Made by a program: the position numbers and the translations under genes. Under the pieces are notes generated by a model that did no database searches, was not told the DNA's origin, and was given only the letters and a program-made list of their open reading frames with translations. From contig JABFRS010000002.1 in NCBI GenBank assembly GCA_013141055.1, positions 558,001 through 622,000 of the forward strand: a stretch of 64,000 nucleotides of DNA, in the 5' to 3' direction. This DNA comes from Cyclobacteriaceae bacterium. GTDB taxonomy: Bacteria > Bacteroidota > Bacteroidia > Cytophagales > Cyclobacteriaceae. Of this stretch, positions 1-8,750 are shown piece by piece (position 1 is the stretch's first letter; every line of letters begins with the position of its first letter).

Positions 1-177
1 TGATTGAACTTTCGTCCTGCTGCCAATGGTAACATTGTTCTGAATCTCTACAAACGGACCGATGAAGCATTCTGATCCAACCGCACAACCATATAAATTC
101 ACAGGCTCCGCTACCTTCACATCTTCGCCGAACGAGACATTCCTGATCTGACTTTTCAAAATCGTTGGATTACTCAT
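1..177 (-). CDS. N-acetyltransferase, hexapeptide repeat (WbpD/WlbB-like), 3' part missing
   Basis: Only the first 59 residues are in the window. They begin MSNPTILKSQIRNV and run into left-handed beta-helix hexapeptides (GCAVGSECFIGPFVEI, then NNVTIGS). The ATG overlaps the TGA of the upstream oxidoreductase in an ATGA junction, so the two are translationally coupled. WbpD-type enzymes N-acetylate the 3-amino group of a UDP-2-acetamido-3-amino-uronic acid. The neighbouring dehydrogenase and the acetamidino module fit that role. The family is clear; the exact substrate is inferred from context. Confidence 0.8.
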   Translation of the reverse strand, partial: MSNPTILKSQIRNVSFGEDVKVAEPVNLYGCAVGSECFIGPFVEIQNNVTIGSRTKVQS

Positions 178-1196
178 ACCCGCACTGCCGCTTTATATAT
201 CTTTTCAATAATCTCCACCGTCTTCAGTCCTTCAAACGAATTGGTGGTGATAGACGCATTGTTTGTCAATACATCGATCACATTGTCATATACTTTGTCG
301 TGATTACTCATCGAGCCGACATAATTTCCGTAGTTATTGGGCTTATTTCCTTCCGGCAGGTTTTCAATCGTGTATCCCTCTATACTTTGATACTCAAGTT
401 CGTTGAGGTATTGGCCACCAATCTTCACCGTTCCCTTATCGCCAAAGAGTGTAAGTGAACCTTCCATATTCTTCTTATAGCTATTTACTGTGTAGTTGAT
501 GGTACCAATGGCTCCACTCTGAAACTCCATGATCACGGCTCCCGTATCCTCAAACTCGATAATTCCCTTATGATTGAAATTTCCAAGATATGCCTGAACG
601 CTTTTCACATCGCCGAGCAACCAATAAAGAAGATCAACAAAATGACTGAACTGGGTAAACAGCGTACCTCCATCCATATCCAATGTCCCCTTCCATGAGT
701 TTTTATAATAGTCTTCGTTTCTGTTCCAGAAGCAGGTTAATTGGACGCTGTTGATCTTTCCCAGTCTGCCTTCATCAATTACTCTTTTCACTGCAGCTAC
801 GGGAGGATTATAGCGATTCTGTTTGATCGCAAACAATCTCCTGTTGGATTTCTCAGCGGCCTGGATCATTCTTCCGCAATCATTCACTGTAATGGCCATC
901 GGCTTTTCACACAATGCATGGAAACCTGCCTGAAGCACGCTGATCGAATGATTGGCATGTAGTCCGTTCGGTGAGCATATTGCAATCACCTCAATTTCTT
1001 TTTCAGAGGATGTCATCTCTTCCAGTGAATAATAAGCTTTCGCATTGTATTGCTTGGCCATCTGATCGGCCTTGTCCGGCACATTGTCGCATACAGCAAT
1101 CAATTCTCCTTTTGCGTGAATGTGTTCAGCGTGACGCTGGGCGATTCGTCCACAACCAACAATTCCGAATTTTACTTTCTTTGTCATGATCTGCAT
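174..1196 (-). CDS. Gfo/Idh/MocA-family oxidoreductase (WbpB/WlbA-like sugar dehydrogenase)
   Basis: A 340-residue NAD(P)-dependent sugar dehydrogenase. The N-terminal Rossmann fold shows GIVGCGRIAQRH, and the family EKP motif follows in ALCEKPMAITV. In O-antigen loci this family oxidises C3 of UDP-GlcNAc-uronic acid, ahead of transamination and the WbpD-type acetylation encoded just downstream. A second in-frame ATG lies three codons in (1187), and MTKKVKFGIVG would also make a normal start. It follows the WbpG-like gene by one base. The matching 3-aminotransferase and UDP-GlcNAc 6-dehydrogenase are not in the window and may lie beyond the left edge. Confidence 0.85.
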   Translation of the reverse strand: MQIMTKKVKFGIVGCGRIAQRHAEHIHAKGELIAVCDNVPDKADQMAKQYNAKAYYSLEEMTSSEKEIEVIAICSPNGLHANHSISVLQAGFHALCEKPMAITVNDCGRMIQAAEKSNRRLFAIKQNRYNPPVAAVKRVIDEGRLGKINSVQLTCFWNRNEDYYKNSWKGTLDMDGGTLFTQFSHFVDLLYWLLGDVKSVQAYLGNFNHKGIIEFEDTGAVIMEFQSGAIGTINYTVNSYKKNMEGSLTLFGDKGTVKIGGQYLNELEYQSIEGYTIENLPEGNKPNNYGNYVGSMSNHDKVYDNVIDVLTNNASITTNSFEGLKTVEIIEKIYKAAVRV

Positions 1197-1197
1197 T

Positions 1198-2340
1198 TCA
1201 TTTGAAAATCTTCCGAAGCCCTTGCGTTTTCTGCAGAAGGGTCATATAGTTCCTTTTAAGTTTTGTATCTGATTTAAACTCCTCATGTCGTCGCGGTGAG
1301 GCTCTCATGATGGAATCAAACTCTGTGACACTTAATCCGAGTTTTTTCAAAACATATTCTTTGTCCTGTCGCAAATCCTGTTCGCTATAAAGCGGAAGCT
1401 CAAGCTCATTCAGCGCTTCCTCCCGGGAAATTTGTCCTGAACATATCAGCGTTGATAAGTGTGCTTTTCTTTTATCGATCTTGAATTTCTCCGGTAAAAT
1501 ATACGCTTGGTAAAACTTTGTAAAGATGGACTCATAATGCTTGCCGCCGTAATCGCGCCAGTCGAGCTCCCTCTTAATAAATTCCTTGACATCTTTTTTA
1601 ATGTATGGAACATAGTCCAGAATCGATATTGGCGTCAGCTTAAGTACAGCTGAGTAGTACACGTATCTTTTAAAATCAAAGATCGGGTAAGTCTTTAGCT
1701 TGACTTTACCATACTTATCATGAATATCCTCTAGATTGGCAAAGTCCATTTTCTTATACAACCAGTTCGACGGCATGATATGCTCCGTAACAATGTTCGT
1801 CCCGCTGATGATATATCCTATATCCTGCTCCTTCGCCAGTTTATACATGGTGGCAAAGATTGCATGGTCCGACACCACCTCTATATCCACGACCGATGCT
1901 TTTATGTATGAAAGCTGAATATCCCTGAACTCCTGCCAGTTGACTACCAGCGTATACAAATCAATGTTCAGCTTATTGATGATATTCTCAATGTTCTTTA
2001 CTGCAAGTTCTGAATTCCAACCATTGTCAAGATGGACGGCAAGAGGACGCAAGCCAAGTTGCTTAACAAGATACGCTACATACGTACTATCAACTCCGCC
2101 ACTTAAACCAATAAGACAATCATACTTTTTGCCTTGCCCCTGTTTCCTGATTGCAGCGGATAGTTCCGCCAGCTTTTGTTCACCTGCTGCACCTGTCAGC
2201 ACGCGTTTCTCCGCCTCTTTATAGTCGTAGTAGTAATTACAAATTCCCTTCTCATCAAAGGTAATATCCGGATCAGCGATATTGTCCATCACCGTTATGG
2301 TGCATCGACGATATGAAGGATCCGTTTTATCCAATACCAT
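1198..2340 (-). CDS. wbpG: N-acetyl sugar amidotransferase (WbpG-like)
   Basis: A 380-residue ATP-pyrophosphatase-type enzyme with the PP-loop LIGLSGGVDSTY near residue 115. WbpG proteins use ammonia supplied by a HisH/HisF pair to convert an N-acetyl group on a uronic acid sugar into an acetamidino group. The open frame extends upstream to 2472 inside hisF. The ATG at 2340 is preferred because the family's N-terminal block (RRCTITVMDNIADPDITFD) begins just after it and it leaves a 7-base gap to hisF. As I recall them, many relatives carry two Cys pairs in this block; here only one Cys of each appears (CTIT and CNYYY), so a zinc site may be lost. Confidence 0.85.
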   Translation of the reverse strand: MVLDKTDPSYRRCTITVMDNIADPDITFDEKGICNYYYDYKEAEKRVLTGAAGEQKLAELSAAIRKQGQGKKYDCLIGLSGGVDSTYVAYLVKQLGLRPLAVHLDNGWNSELAVKNIENIINKLNIDLYTLVVNWQEFRDIQLSYIKASVVDIEVVSDHAIFATMYKLAKEQDIGYIISGTNIVTEHIMPSNWLYKKMDFANLEDIHDKYGKVKLKTYPIFDFKRYVYYSAVLKLTPISILDYVPYIKKDVKEFIKRELDWRDYGGKHYESIFTKFYQAYILPEKFKIDKRKAHLSTLICSGQISREEALNELELPLYSEQDLRQDKEYVLKKLGLSVTEFDSIMRASPRRHEEFKSDTKLKRNYMTLLQKTQGLRKIFK

Positions 2341-2347
2341 ACAAGGC

Positions 2348-3118
2348 TTAATTAATATATGAAAACAATTTTTCTTCCAGCTCCTGTTGCCGGGGATAGC
2401 TGATAAGGACCGCACGATGCGGAAGTTGAAATACAAACATGCTGCCGGCAGATACTGCAGAAGCTCCTGCACCCACTGCCTTCACAAAATCGTTGATGGT
2501 TGCTGCTCCACCTATTGCCACCACAGGGATATTAACCGCAGAGCTCACTGATCGGATCAATGTTTCATCATATCCGCCAAATGTTCCATCCCGGTCAATC
2601 GCATTCAACAACAACTCACCTGCTCCTGCATCTTCCATTTTCCTTGCGAATTCAACCGGGTCGATGTCCGTATTTTTTGCACCGTTCTTTATGAAAACCC
2701 TATACTTTCCCCACATATTCTTTTTCACATCTACTGATGCGACAATACTCTGACTTCCCACATACTTAGCGGCATCATTTATCAGCGTCGGATTTTCAAA
2801 AGCACTGCTGTTCAGTATGACTTTCTCCACTCCGGCTGTGATCAATTCTTCAATCTCACTCAGTCTGGTAATCCCGCCCCCATATCCTAGTGGCATGAAC
2901 GCCTCACTGGCGATCTCTTTTATTTCTGCTATTCTCGGACCTCGTTTCTCCAGTGAAGCTGAGATATCCAGTACCACGATCTCATCAACTTCTTTTTCAT
3001 TAAAGATCTTCACAGCATTGATCGGATCGCCGACATACTTGTGGTCTTTAAATTTTACCGACTTCACAAGACCACCATCCTGAATGAGCAAAGCTGGTAT
3101 AACTCTGATCCTCTTCAT
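2348..3118 (-). CDS. hisF2: HisF2/AglZ-type acetamidino modification protein (HisF paralogue)
   Basis: A 256-residue (beta/alpha)8 barrel clearly related to imidazole-glycerol-phosphate synthase HisF (for example LLLNAIDRDGTFGGYD). The first catalytic aspartate of true HisF, in the CLDVKDG motif, is replaced: the aligned stretch reads ALLIQDG. The second (ASVDVKK) is kept. With HisH and WbpG alongside, this marks it as an ammonia-channel partner for sugar amidination rather than a histidine enzyme. It overlaps hisH by 4 bases (ATGA). Confidence 0.87.
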   Translation of the reverse strand: MKRIRVIPALLIQDGGLVKSVKFKDHKYVGDPINAVKIFNEKEVDEIVVLDISASLEKRGPRIAEIKEIASEAFMPLGYGGGITRLSEIEELITAGVEKVILNSSAFENPTLINDAAKYVGSQSIVASVDVKKNMWGKYRVFIKNGAKNTDIDPVEFARKMEDAGAGELLLNAIDRDGTFGGYDETLIRSVSSAVNIPVVAIGGAATINDFVKAVGAGASAVSAGSMFVFQLPHRAVLISYPRQQELEEKLFSYIN

Positions 3119-3735
3119 GAATTGACGGCAGCAAAATTTGCCAGAAGTTTCATTCCAAACTTATGACTTTTTTCAGGGTGGAATTGTACCCCGGCAATAT
3201 TGCCGCGCTCCATTCCTGCAACAAACTGATATCCATACTCGGCATGAACCAACGCATCAGAAGAATCTGCTAATGACGGATGATAAGAATGCACAAAATA
3301 GAATCTTGGATGATCATACATCTCTTTGAAAAGCTTTGATTCCTTGGCAGGCACTACATCTGTCCAGCCCATATGAGGGATCTTTAATCCCGCTGGAATT
3401 AGTTTCTGATTAAACTTAATGATCCTTCCCTTGATCCAACCCAGTCCGGGAAGTTGACCTTCATCACTGCCTTCCATCAACAACTGCATTCCAACACACA
3501 CACCCAGTACCGGAACTTTCTCCTGAATCGCTTTATCATTGAGAACAGGAAGCAATCCTGAGCTGGTGAGTTTTGCCACACATGTATCAAAGGCACCTAC
3601 TCCTGGAAGAATGATCTTACTTGCCTTACCAATAACAGTTTCATCTGAACTTATGACCGACGGCACTCCTATTTTCTTCAGCATGTTCTGCATCGAAGCA
3701 AGGTTCCCTACACCATAATCAATGATCGTCAGCAT
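3115..3735 (-). CDS. hisH2: HisH-like glutamine amidotransferase of the acetamidino module
   Basis: A 206-residue class I glutamine amidotransferase. The catalytic triad is visible as Cys80 (VLGVCVGMQLL) and His186/Glu188 (GVQFHPEKS). It hydrolyses glutamine and passes ammonia to its HisF partner. No other his gene is nearby and it sits between asnB-like and wbpG-like genes, so a role in polysaccharide amidination is far more likely than histidine synthesis. Its ATG overlaps the TAA of the AsnB-like gene by one base (TAATG). Confidence 0.87.
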   Translation of the reverse strand: MLTIIDYGVGNLASMQNMLKKIGVPSVISSDETVIGKASKIILPGVGAFDTCVAKLTSSGLLPVLNDKAIQEKVPVLGVCVGMQLLMEGSDEGQLPGLGWIKGRIIKFNQKLIPAGLKIPHMGWTDVVPAKESKLFKEMYDHPRFYFVHSYHPSLADSSDALVHAEYGYQFVAGMERGNIAGVQFHPEKSHKFGMKLLANFAAVNS

Positions 3736-5582
3736 TATGCGATACCAAAAATTTTACAAAATCTGCTCAAGGTCATCGCCCTGAAGTAGATCGGTTCGTA
3801 TCCAAGCGTTCCGTCAATAAACCGGTCAAACCGTTTTAATAGTTCGTCGGAGAAGATGCCAGTGGTTTTTACAATGTTTAATAAATCCTGGCGCACCTTC
3901 TCTTTGTTCTCCTTTATCCAAACTTCATCCGGAGCGACGAATCCCATTTTGTCTTTGCGTGTCCTGATTGATTCCGGCAGTTCATAGATTGCGTCACGCA
4001 ATACCGCTTTTGTATATCCGTCCCGGATCTTATATGACGAAGGCAAACCAATAACATATTCCACAAGACGATGGTCCAGGAACGGAAGTCTTGACTCGAT
4101 CGAAAACAACATGGAGTTCCTGTCTTCCGAATGCAATTGATATGGTATACTGGATTGCTCTATCTCCGTAATGCTCAGATTTCGAATGTCGTTCTCTTTT
4201 AGTTCCACTTTTGCCGAGCGAGCTATCGTCCGCCATTCATTGCTCAACCACGGGTATTGCGACCGGCCAGATATTCTTTTCAGAAAATTCAAGGCCCGGA
4301 AAAAGTATGCTGTTTTAATAAAGGATTTCAATTCCGCCGTCACCGTAGTCTGTTTGTGAGCAGCTTTATTTTTCAACAGACTATATGCTTCACCCCAGTG
4401 CACTGACCGTATCAGTTCCTTCATCCGTACAATAAAAAACTCTCCGTATCCGCACAGGTACTCGTCGGAACCCTGCCCATCCTGCATTACAATCATGCGA
4501 TTCTCCCGTGCTTTCTGAAAAACTTTGAATTCAGAATAGTGAGATGCAGATCCAAAGGGCTGATCCTGGTGATACAGCATTTTGTCCATATCGCCTTCAT
4601 CTATCAGGTGGTTCAGGTCGGGATACACCTTTAATGATTTGAAGCCCGTTGATAACGTTATTTCATCACTAAAGCGTTGCTCATCATAGCGCTTGTCGCT
4701 ATAACATGATGTGATGGTGGAAAAGTCGGCGTTTGCCATTTTGTCTCCGTGTATGATACCGACAATAGATGAACTGTCAATACCGCCAGACAAACAACTT
4801 CCAACTGTGACGTCTGACCTCATTCGGATCTTCACACTATCTATGAAAAGCTCACGCACTTTTCCGACAGCCGTTTCAAAATTGTCGTTGACTTTTTTCG
4901 ATGCCGCATTGAGATTATACCATTGTTGAATTTCAATTTTGCTTGTTGAAAGATCATATTTCAGGTAGTGGCCTGGTCTGAGTTCATTTACTCCCTTGAA
5001 AAAAGTTTCCTCAGAATAGTTCAATAATCCGCGCGTCAAAAAATTTACAGCAACTGGTCTGTTTAAAACTGCTTTGAACTCTGACACTGCCGTGAATTGC
5101 TTGATCTCGGATCCCGCAAGAAAATAACTTTCTGTCTGAGTAAAGTAGAGTGGCTTTATTCCGAAATGATCCCTGCTCAGGATAAGTTCATTCCTGGACG
5201 CATCAGCGATAGCAAATGCCCACATTCCGTTGAATCTCGAAAAGCAATCAACTCCCCACTGCGCATAGGCCGAGAGAATCACTTCTGTATCCGATCCTGA
5301 ACTAAATGAGTGTCCGAATGCTTTTAACTCTTCGCGTAACTCAATGTAGTTGTATATCTCACCATTGTATGTCAACGTGAGATCCCGTCTGGTCATAGGC
5401 TGGTGCCCTGCAGCGCTCAGATCCAGAATGGAGAGCCGTCGGTGACCAAAAGCGAAATTTTCACCCAGAAAGAAACCTTCGTCGTCGGGACCGCGATGGT
5501 TAACCCGGTCATTCATATCCTTTACTAGCTTCTGGCGTACGTTATTTTCCGACCCACCTACAATGACGCTAATACCACACAT
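3735..5582 (-). CDS. Asparagine synthase-like glutamine-dependent amidotransferase (AsnB family)
   Basis: A 615-residue protein beginning MCGISVIVGG, so the N-terminal nucleophile is Cys2. A complete class II glutaminase domain (about 1-200; NHRGPDDEG, TYNGEIYNY) is followed by a synthetase domain with PP-loop SCLSGGIDSSSI near residue 270. Family members either make asparagine or, in O-antigen loci (WbpS-type), amidate the carboxyl of a hexuronic acid to a uronamide. The position inside an operon that makes uronic-acid sugars favours the second role, as inference. Confidence 0.85.
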   Translation of the reverse strand: MCGISVIVGGSENNVRQKLVKDMNDRVNHRGPDDEGFFLGENFAFGHRRLSILDLSAAGHQPMTRRDLTLTYNGEIYNYIELREELKAFGHSFSSGSDTEVILSAYAQWGVDCFSRFNGMWAFAIADASRNELILSRDHFGIKPLYFTQTESYFLAGSEIKQFTAVSEFKAVLNRPVAVNFLTRGLLNYSEETFFKGVNELRPGHYLKYDLSTSKIEIQQWYNLNAASKKVNDNFETAVGKVRELFIDSVKIRMRSDVTVGSCLSGGIDSSSIVGIIHGDKMANADFSTITSCYSDKRYDEQRFSDEITLSTGFKSLKVYPDLNHLIDEGDMDKMLYHQDQPFGSASHYSEFKVFQKARENRMIVMQDGQGSDEYLCGYGEFFIVRMKELIRSVHWGEAYSLLKNKAAHKQTTVTAELKSFIKTAYFFRALNFLKRISGRSQYPWLSNEWRTIARSAKVELKENDIRNLSITEIEQSSIPYQLHSEDRNSMLFSIESRLPFLDHRLVEYVIGLPSSYKIRDGYTKAVLRDAIYELPESIRTRKDKMGFVAPDEVWIKENKEKVRQDLLNIVKTTGIFSDELLKRFDRFIDGTLGYEPIYFRAMTLSRFCKIFGIA

Positions 5583-5585
5583 TCA

Positions 5586-6260
5586 TCAAGGATTAAGATA
5601 TTTAGCTTTAAAAGACTCAAACATTTCATGTGGAATGAATCCATTGTACTCAAACTTGTTTTGATACAATAAAAACTTCTTTCGCACCCTTTCATCTTTA
5701 AATTCCTTTACCAGTTCGGCAGGGTTTCCGGATATTACACAATAACCTTCCGGAAATGATTTTGTGACAACGGACCCGGCTGCTACCGTTGTAAAATCAC
5801 CGAGAACAACTCCCGGATGAATAATTGAGCCCATGCCAATTCGTGAATATTTTCCAATCCGAATCTCACTTAAAATATGGTCTCTTATATCAAGCATAAA
5901 GTGATTTGCACTCAGTATTCCAACATTAGATGCTATCTGGACATAATCGTCGATGTATACTTTTCCAAGGGCGAGAATATAACATCCTGGAGATATTCCA
6001 GGCGCCGCATCTATGCCTACGTGAACATTTCTCCAGCTTCCGATCACCGTGGACGTTTTATGAATTGGCCAGTACGGACCACTTTCTGGTCCCAGAATTC
6101 TGTTTCTGAACCATTGACGGAAGAATATCGGACTTTCGTTCGTCGACGTTTCATATACAGGTTTGAAAAGTGGAAATGTCCTGATTATCCACTGATAAAA
6201 CCGGCCGTAAAACAAAAAGATATAAATTCTTAGAGGAATACGTAACAAAAAAACCAGCAT
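5586..6260 (-). CDS. Hexapeptide-repeat acyltransferase
   Basis: 224 residues. The hydrophobic N-terminus (MLVFLLRIPLRIYIFLFYG) may dock at the membrane. A left-handed beta-helix follows (GIDAAPGISPGCYILALG, YIDDYVQIASNVGI, IGKYSRIGMGSIIHPG, GDFTTVAAGSVVT) with a serine-acetyltransferase-like end (GNPAELVKEF). The His of ANHFM is a candidate catalytic residue. It probably O-acetylates a sugar of the repeat unit, but since it directly follows the acyl-carrier protein by one base it could use an ACP-bound acyl donor instead. Confidence 0.78.
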   Translation of the reverse strand: MLVFLLRIPLRIYIFLFYGRFYQWIIRTFPLFKPVYETSTNESPIFFRQWFRNRILGPESGPYWPIHKTSTVIGSWRNVHVGIDAAPGISPGCYILALGKVYIDDYVQIASNVGILSANHFMLDIRDHILSEIRIGKYSRIGMGSIIHPGVVLGDFTTVAAGSVVTKSFPEGYCVISGNPAELVKEFKDERVRKKFLLYQNKFEYNGFIPHEMFESFKAKYLNP

Positions 6261-6261
6261 A

Positions 6262-6507
6262 CTATTTGGATACAGATTGAAGGTGATCGATTATATCATT
6301 AACGTTTTTTATTTTGAACATCGCATCAATCGGAAATTCTACACCAAATTCCTCCTCAATTGCAGCCATCAGGGATAAATTATTGATAGAATCCCAATTC
6401 TCAACATTATTCGGACTTGATTCAAGGGTTATCACCAACGATTCATTCTCAAACTCTTTCTCGAAAATTTTTTGAATCTGCTGTAACATTTCCTGTTTAG
6501 TTTTCAT
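6262..6507 (-). CDS. Acyl carrier protein (dedicated, polysaccharide locus)
   Basis: 81 residues, acidic, with the 4'-phosphopantetheine attachment site at Ser40 in NVENWDSINNLSLM and the usual following helix (EEEFGVEFPIDAMF). Its length is normal for ACP. No fatty-acid genes are near. It stands between an acyltransferase and a GNAT/adenylation pair, so it is probably the carrier loaded by the adenylation enzyme two genes upstream, comparable to DltC or to the ACP of NRPS-like tailoring systems. Confidence 0.88.
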   Translation of the reverse strand: MKTKQEMLQQIQKIFEKEFENESLVITLESSPNNVENWDSINNLSLMAAIEEEFGVEFPIDAMFKIKNVNDIIDHLQSVSK

Positions 6508-6514
6508 AACATCA

Positions 6515-7267
6515 TCATTTATATTTAATGTATAGTTCGTGTATCATCGTATCCTGAAACCCAATTGAGCGGTACAGGTTTTGCCCTTCTTTGGTTGACT
6601 GAAGAACACAGTTACGTATTCCCTTATTTTGCATCAACCTGAATGAGAAATTCATGAGTTGCTTCCCAAATCCTTTGCCCTGAAATTCTTTATCTACGCA
6701 CACCATGAAGACCCCTGCAACACCATTGGGATCATAGTAAATCAACGTACTTCCGATAATCTGTTCATTGAGAATAAGTGAAATCAGTTGACATCCGTTA
6801 TCTCTTAAAAAGTCAAACATTTTAATATTCAACTGCCCACGGTTGAATAAATGAGTGCTTACAAAATTCAACCATTGCGTCGCCGTTTGTTCGTCATTCA
6901 CCAACGAAAATTTCAGAATAGGATCGGTCTCATAACGTTGCAAGGATGAAATACCGATGGTCATTCCCTGCCACTGGTACAATTTTATCCATCCATTCCC
7001 AGCCGCGTTTGCCTGAAAATCCGGATCAGAAGGAAGTAGCAACATCGCACGTTTATCACTTTTTCTATACTGACCGAGAAAAGTCGTTAGCCTTTCATTG
7101 GAAAGTCCAAAATAATCATCGATCCACATCGCATTCGGCCAGATTGAGTTTCTTCCTTTGCAATGGGTAATAAATTCATTTTTTAAATATTCACCGATCT
7201 CAGAATTCTGACCAATAAGCGTGTAAAAAGATGTCAGGTTTTCGAACTCAGGCTTAGATATGTCCAT
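6515..7267 (-). CDS. GNAT-family N-acyltransferase
   Basis: 250 residues. The C-terminal half is a GNAT fold with the cofactor-binding motif EFQGKGFGKQL and the typical end LYRSIGF. The N-terminal ~110 residues are not recognised. The start overlaps the adenylation gene by 14 bases, so the pair is coupled. A GNAT between an adenylation enzyme and an ACP suggests it transfers the activated group from the carrier thioester to a sugar amine. Ordinary acetyl-CoA chemistry cannot be excluded. Confidence 0.78.
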   Translation of the reverse strand: MDISKPEFENLTSFYTLIGQNSEIGEYLKNEFITHCKGRNSIWPNAMWIDDYFGLSNERLTTFLGQYRKSDKRAMLLLPSDPDFQANAAGNGWIKLYQWQGMTIGISSLQRYETDPILKFSLVNDEQTATQWLNFVSTHLFNRGQLNIKMFDFLRDNGCQLISLILNEQIIGSTLIYYDPNGVAGVFMVCVDKEFQGKGFGKQLMNFSFRLMQNKGIRNCVLQSTKEGQNLYRSIGFQDTMIHELYIKYK

Positions 7268-8744
7268 TCTCGATCATTGCCTTAAGTTTCGAACGATCTA
7301 CTTTCCCACTCGTGGTGATCGGTAAATTTTCAATTTCAATTACACGACTTGGAATCATATATGCAGGCAAAGAAGCCTTTAATGATCCAATAACATCATG
7401 ACCATCCAATTTCTGATCGGTAACTACGAATAGCTCAATCAAGCCATTCTTATTTGCACAAGCGATAGCAAAGGAAACGATGTTGAATTTTATGCGTACA
7501 ACACTTTCAATCTCGCTTAACTCCACCCTGAACCCCTGTATCTTCACCTGATTGTCAAACCTTCCGCAATAGAAGATATCACCATCCTCATCCTTGTAAG
7601 CCATGTCACCGGATTTGTAAAATATTTCCGTCTGGTTACCTGAGGCGAACTTTACAAAAGACTGGTCATTTTTTTCCTTGTTATTCAAATAGCCTCGCGT
7701 CAACTGACTGCCTCCGATCATCAACTCAGCCTTTTCATTTAATGCTGCTATTTCGCCCTTCTCATTCAGAAGAACCAGTGAAACGGCGCCCATTGGTTTG
7801 CCAATCGCCAGCATTCCGTTATACTCCTTAGGGTTATTCAAATCACATTTATAGTAGCTACAATAAATAGTGGTTTCAGTAGGACCATAAAAATTATACA
7901 AATCAGCATTGCGAACACATGGCCTCCAGAGATTCAGCAATGTTATCATAGTGGCTTCACCAGTGAGAATAGAAATTCTCACATGATCAAAGCGCAATGA
8001 TTTCAAATAACCCTTACCAAGATTAATCACTGACGGCACCATTTGAATGATGGTCAATTTGTATTGATTTATAATTCTCAATACCTGAAGACTCCTAATC
8101 CCTTCACTTGAAACAGTGTAGACACAGGCACCGTGGAGAAGAGGAACAAGGAAGGAAGAGATCGATACATCAAATGTGAGCTCAAACATCTGAAGACATC
8201 GGTCATCGGCCCTAACGTGGATCCCGGCCTCCTCAAAGTTTTTTACGAATTCTTCCAGATTTCCTACTGTGATCGGCACACCCTTTGGAACACCCGTACT
8301 CCCTGAGGTAAAAAGCATGTAGGCCAGCCTTTCGTTCTTGTCATCGACTGAAAACTCACCTGACTTGCTACGATCCAGGATAGCAGGATTCAGAATTTTA
8401 AAATCAGCATACTCACCTGCATTACTCAGATTTGAAGCTATGATGAGATTAGTACCGGCTTCTTTTAATATCGATTTATTACGTTCCAACGGGTTGTGAA
8501 GGCCCAGCGGTATATAGGCATTGCCCGAAAACCAAATTGCAAGTAAAGACGCGTACGTACTTAGTTCATCTGTTCCAACAACTGCTATGGTGCTGTCAGT
8601 GATTCCCTGATCATGAATTCCATTGAGAATCACTTTAACTTCTTCCGCGAGCTCACCGTAGGTATAAAATTTATCACCGATACAAAATGCCTGGTTATCG
8701 CTGTAGACTGTTAGTGAACGCTGCAAGTTTTTTAACAAACTCAT
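7254..8744 (-). CDS. Amino-acid adenylation (AMP-binding) enzyme, stand-alone NRPS-like/DltA-like
   Basis: 496 residues with the adenylation core motifs in order: LFTSGSTGVPKGVP (A3), FELTFDVSISSF (A4), NFYGPTETT (A5), FYKSGDMAY (A7), GRFDNQVKIQGFRVELSEIE (A8) and TTSGKVDRSKL (A10). The Asp of FDVS is the residue that grips the alpha-amino group in NRPS enzymes, so an amino acid is the likely substrate. It has no fused carrier domain; the free ACP two genes downstream supplies one. The specific amino acid cannot be read with confidence. Confidence 0.87.
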   Translation of the reverse strand: MSLLKNLQRSLTVYSDNQAFCIGDKFYTYGELAEEVKVILNGIHDQGITDSTIAVVGTDELSTYASLLAIWFSGNAYIPLGLHNPLERNKSILKEAGTNLIIASNLSNAGEYADFKILNPAILDRSKSGEFSVDDKNERLAYMLFTSGSTGVPKGVPITVGNLEEFVKNFEEAGIHVRADDRCLQMFELTFDVSISSFLVPLLHGACVYTVSSEGIRSLQVLRIINQYKLTIIQMVPSVINLGKGYLKSLRFDHVRISILTGEATMITLLNLWRPCVRNADLYNFYGPTETTIYCSYYKCDLNNPKEYNGMLAIGKPMGAVSLVLLNEKGEIAALNEKAELMIGGSQLTRGYLNNKEKNDQSFVKFASGNQTEIFYKSGDMAYKDEDGDIFYCGRFDNQVKIQGFRVELSEIESVVRIKFNIVSFAIACANKNGLIELFVVTDQKLDGHDVIGSLKASLPAYMIPSRVIEIENLPITTSGKVDRSKLKAMIENGHI

Positions 8745-8750
8745 GATTAC

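Noticed and set aside
2341-2472. Longer WbpG start
   Set aside because: The extra 44 residues overlap hisF and precede the conserved family N-terminus; the ATG at 2340 gives normal operon spacing.
2348-3735. Histidine biosynthesis genes hisF/hisH
   Set aside because: There are no other his genes, HisF lacks its first catalytic Asp, and WbpG follows directly; the acetamidino role explains them better.
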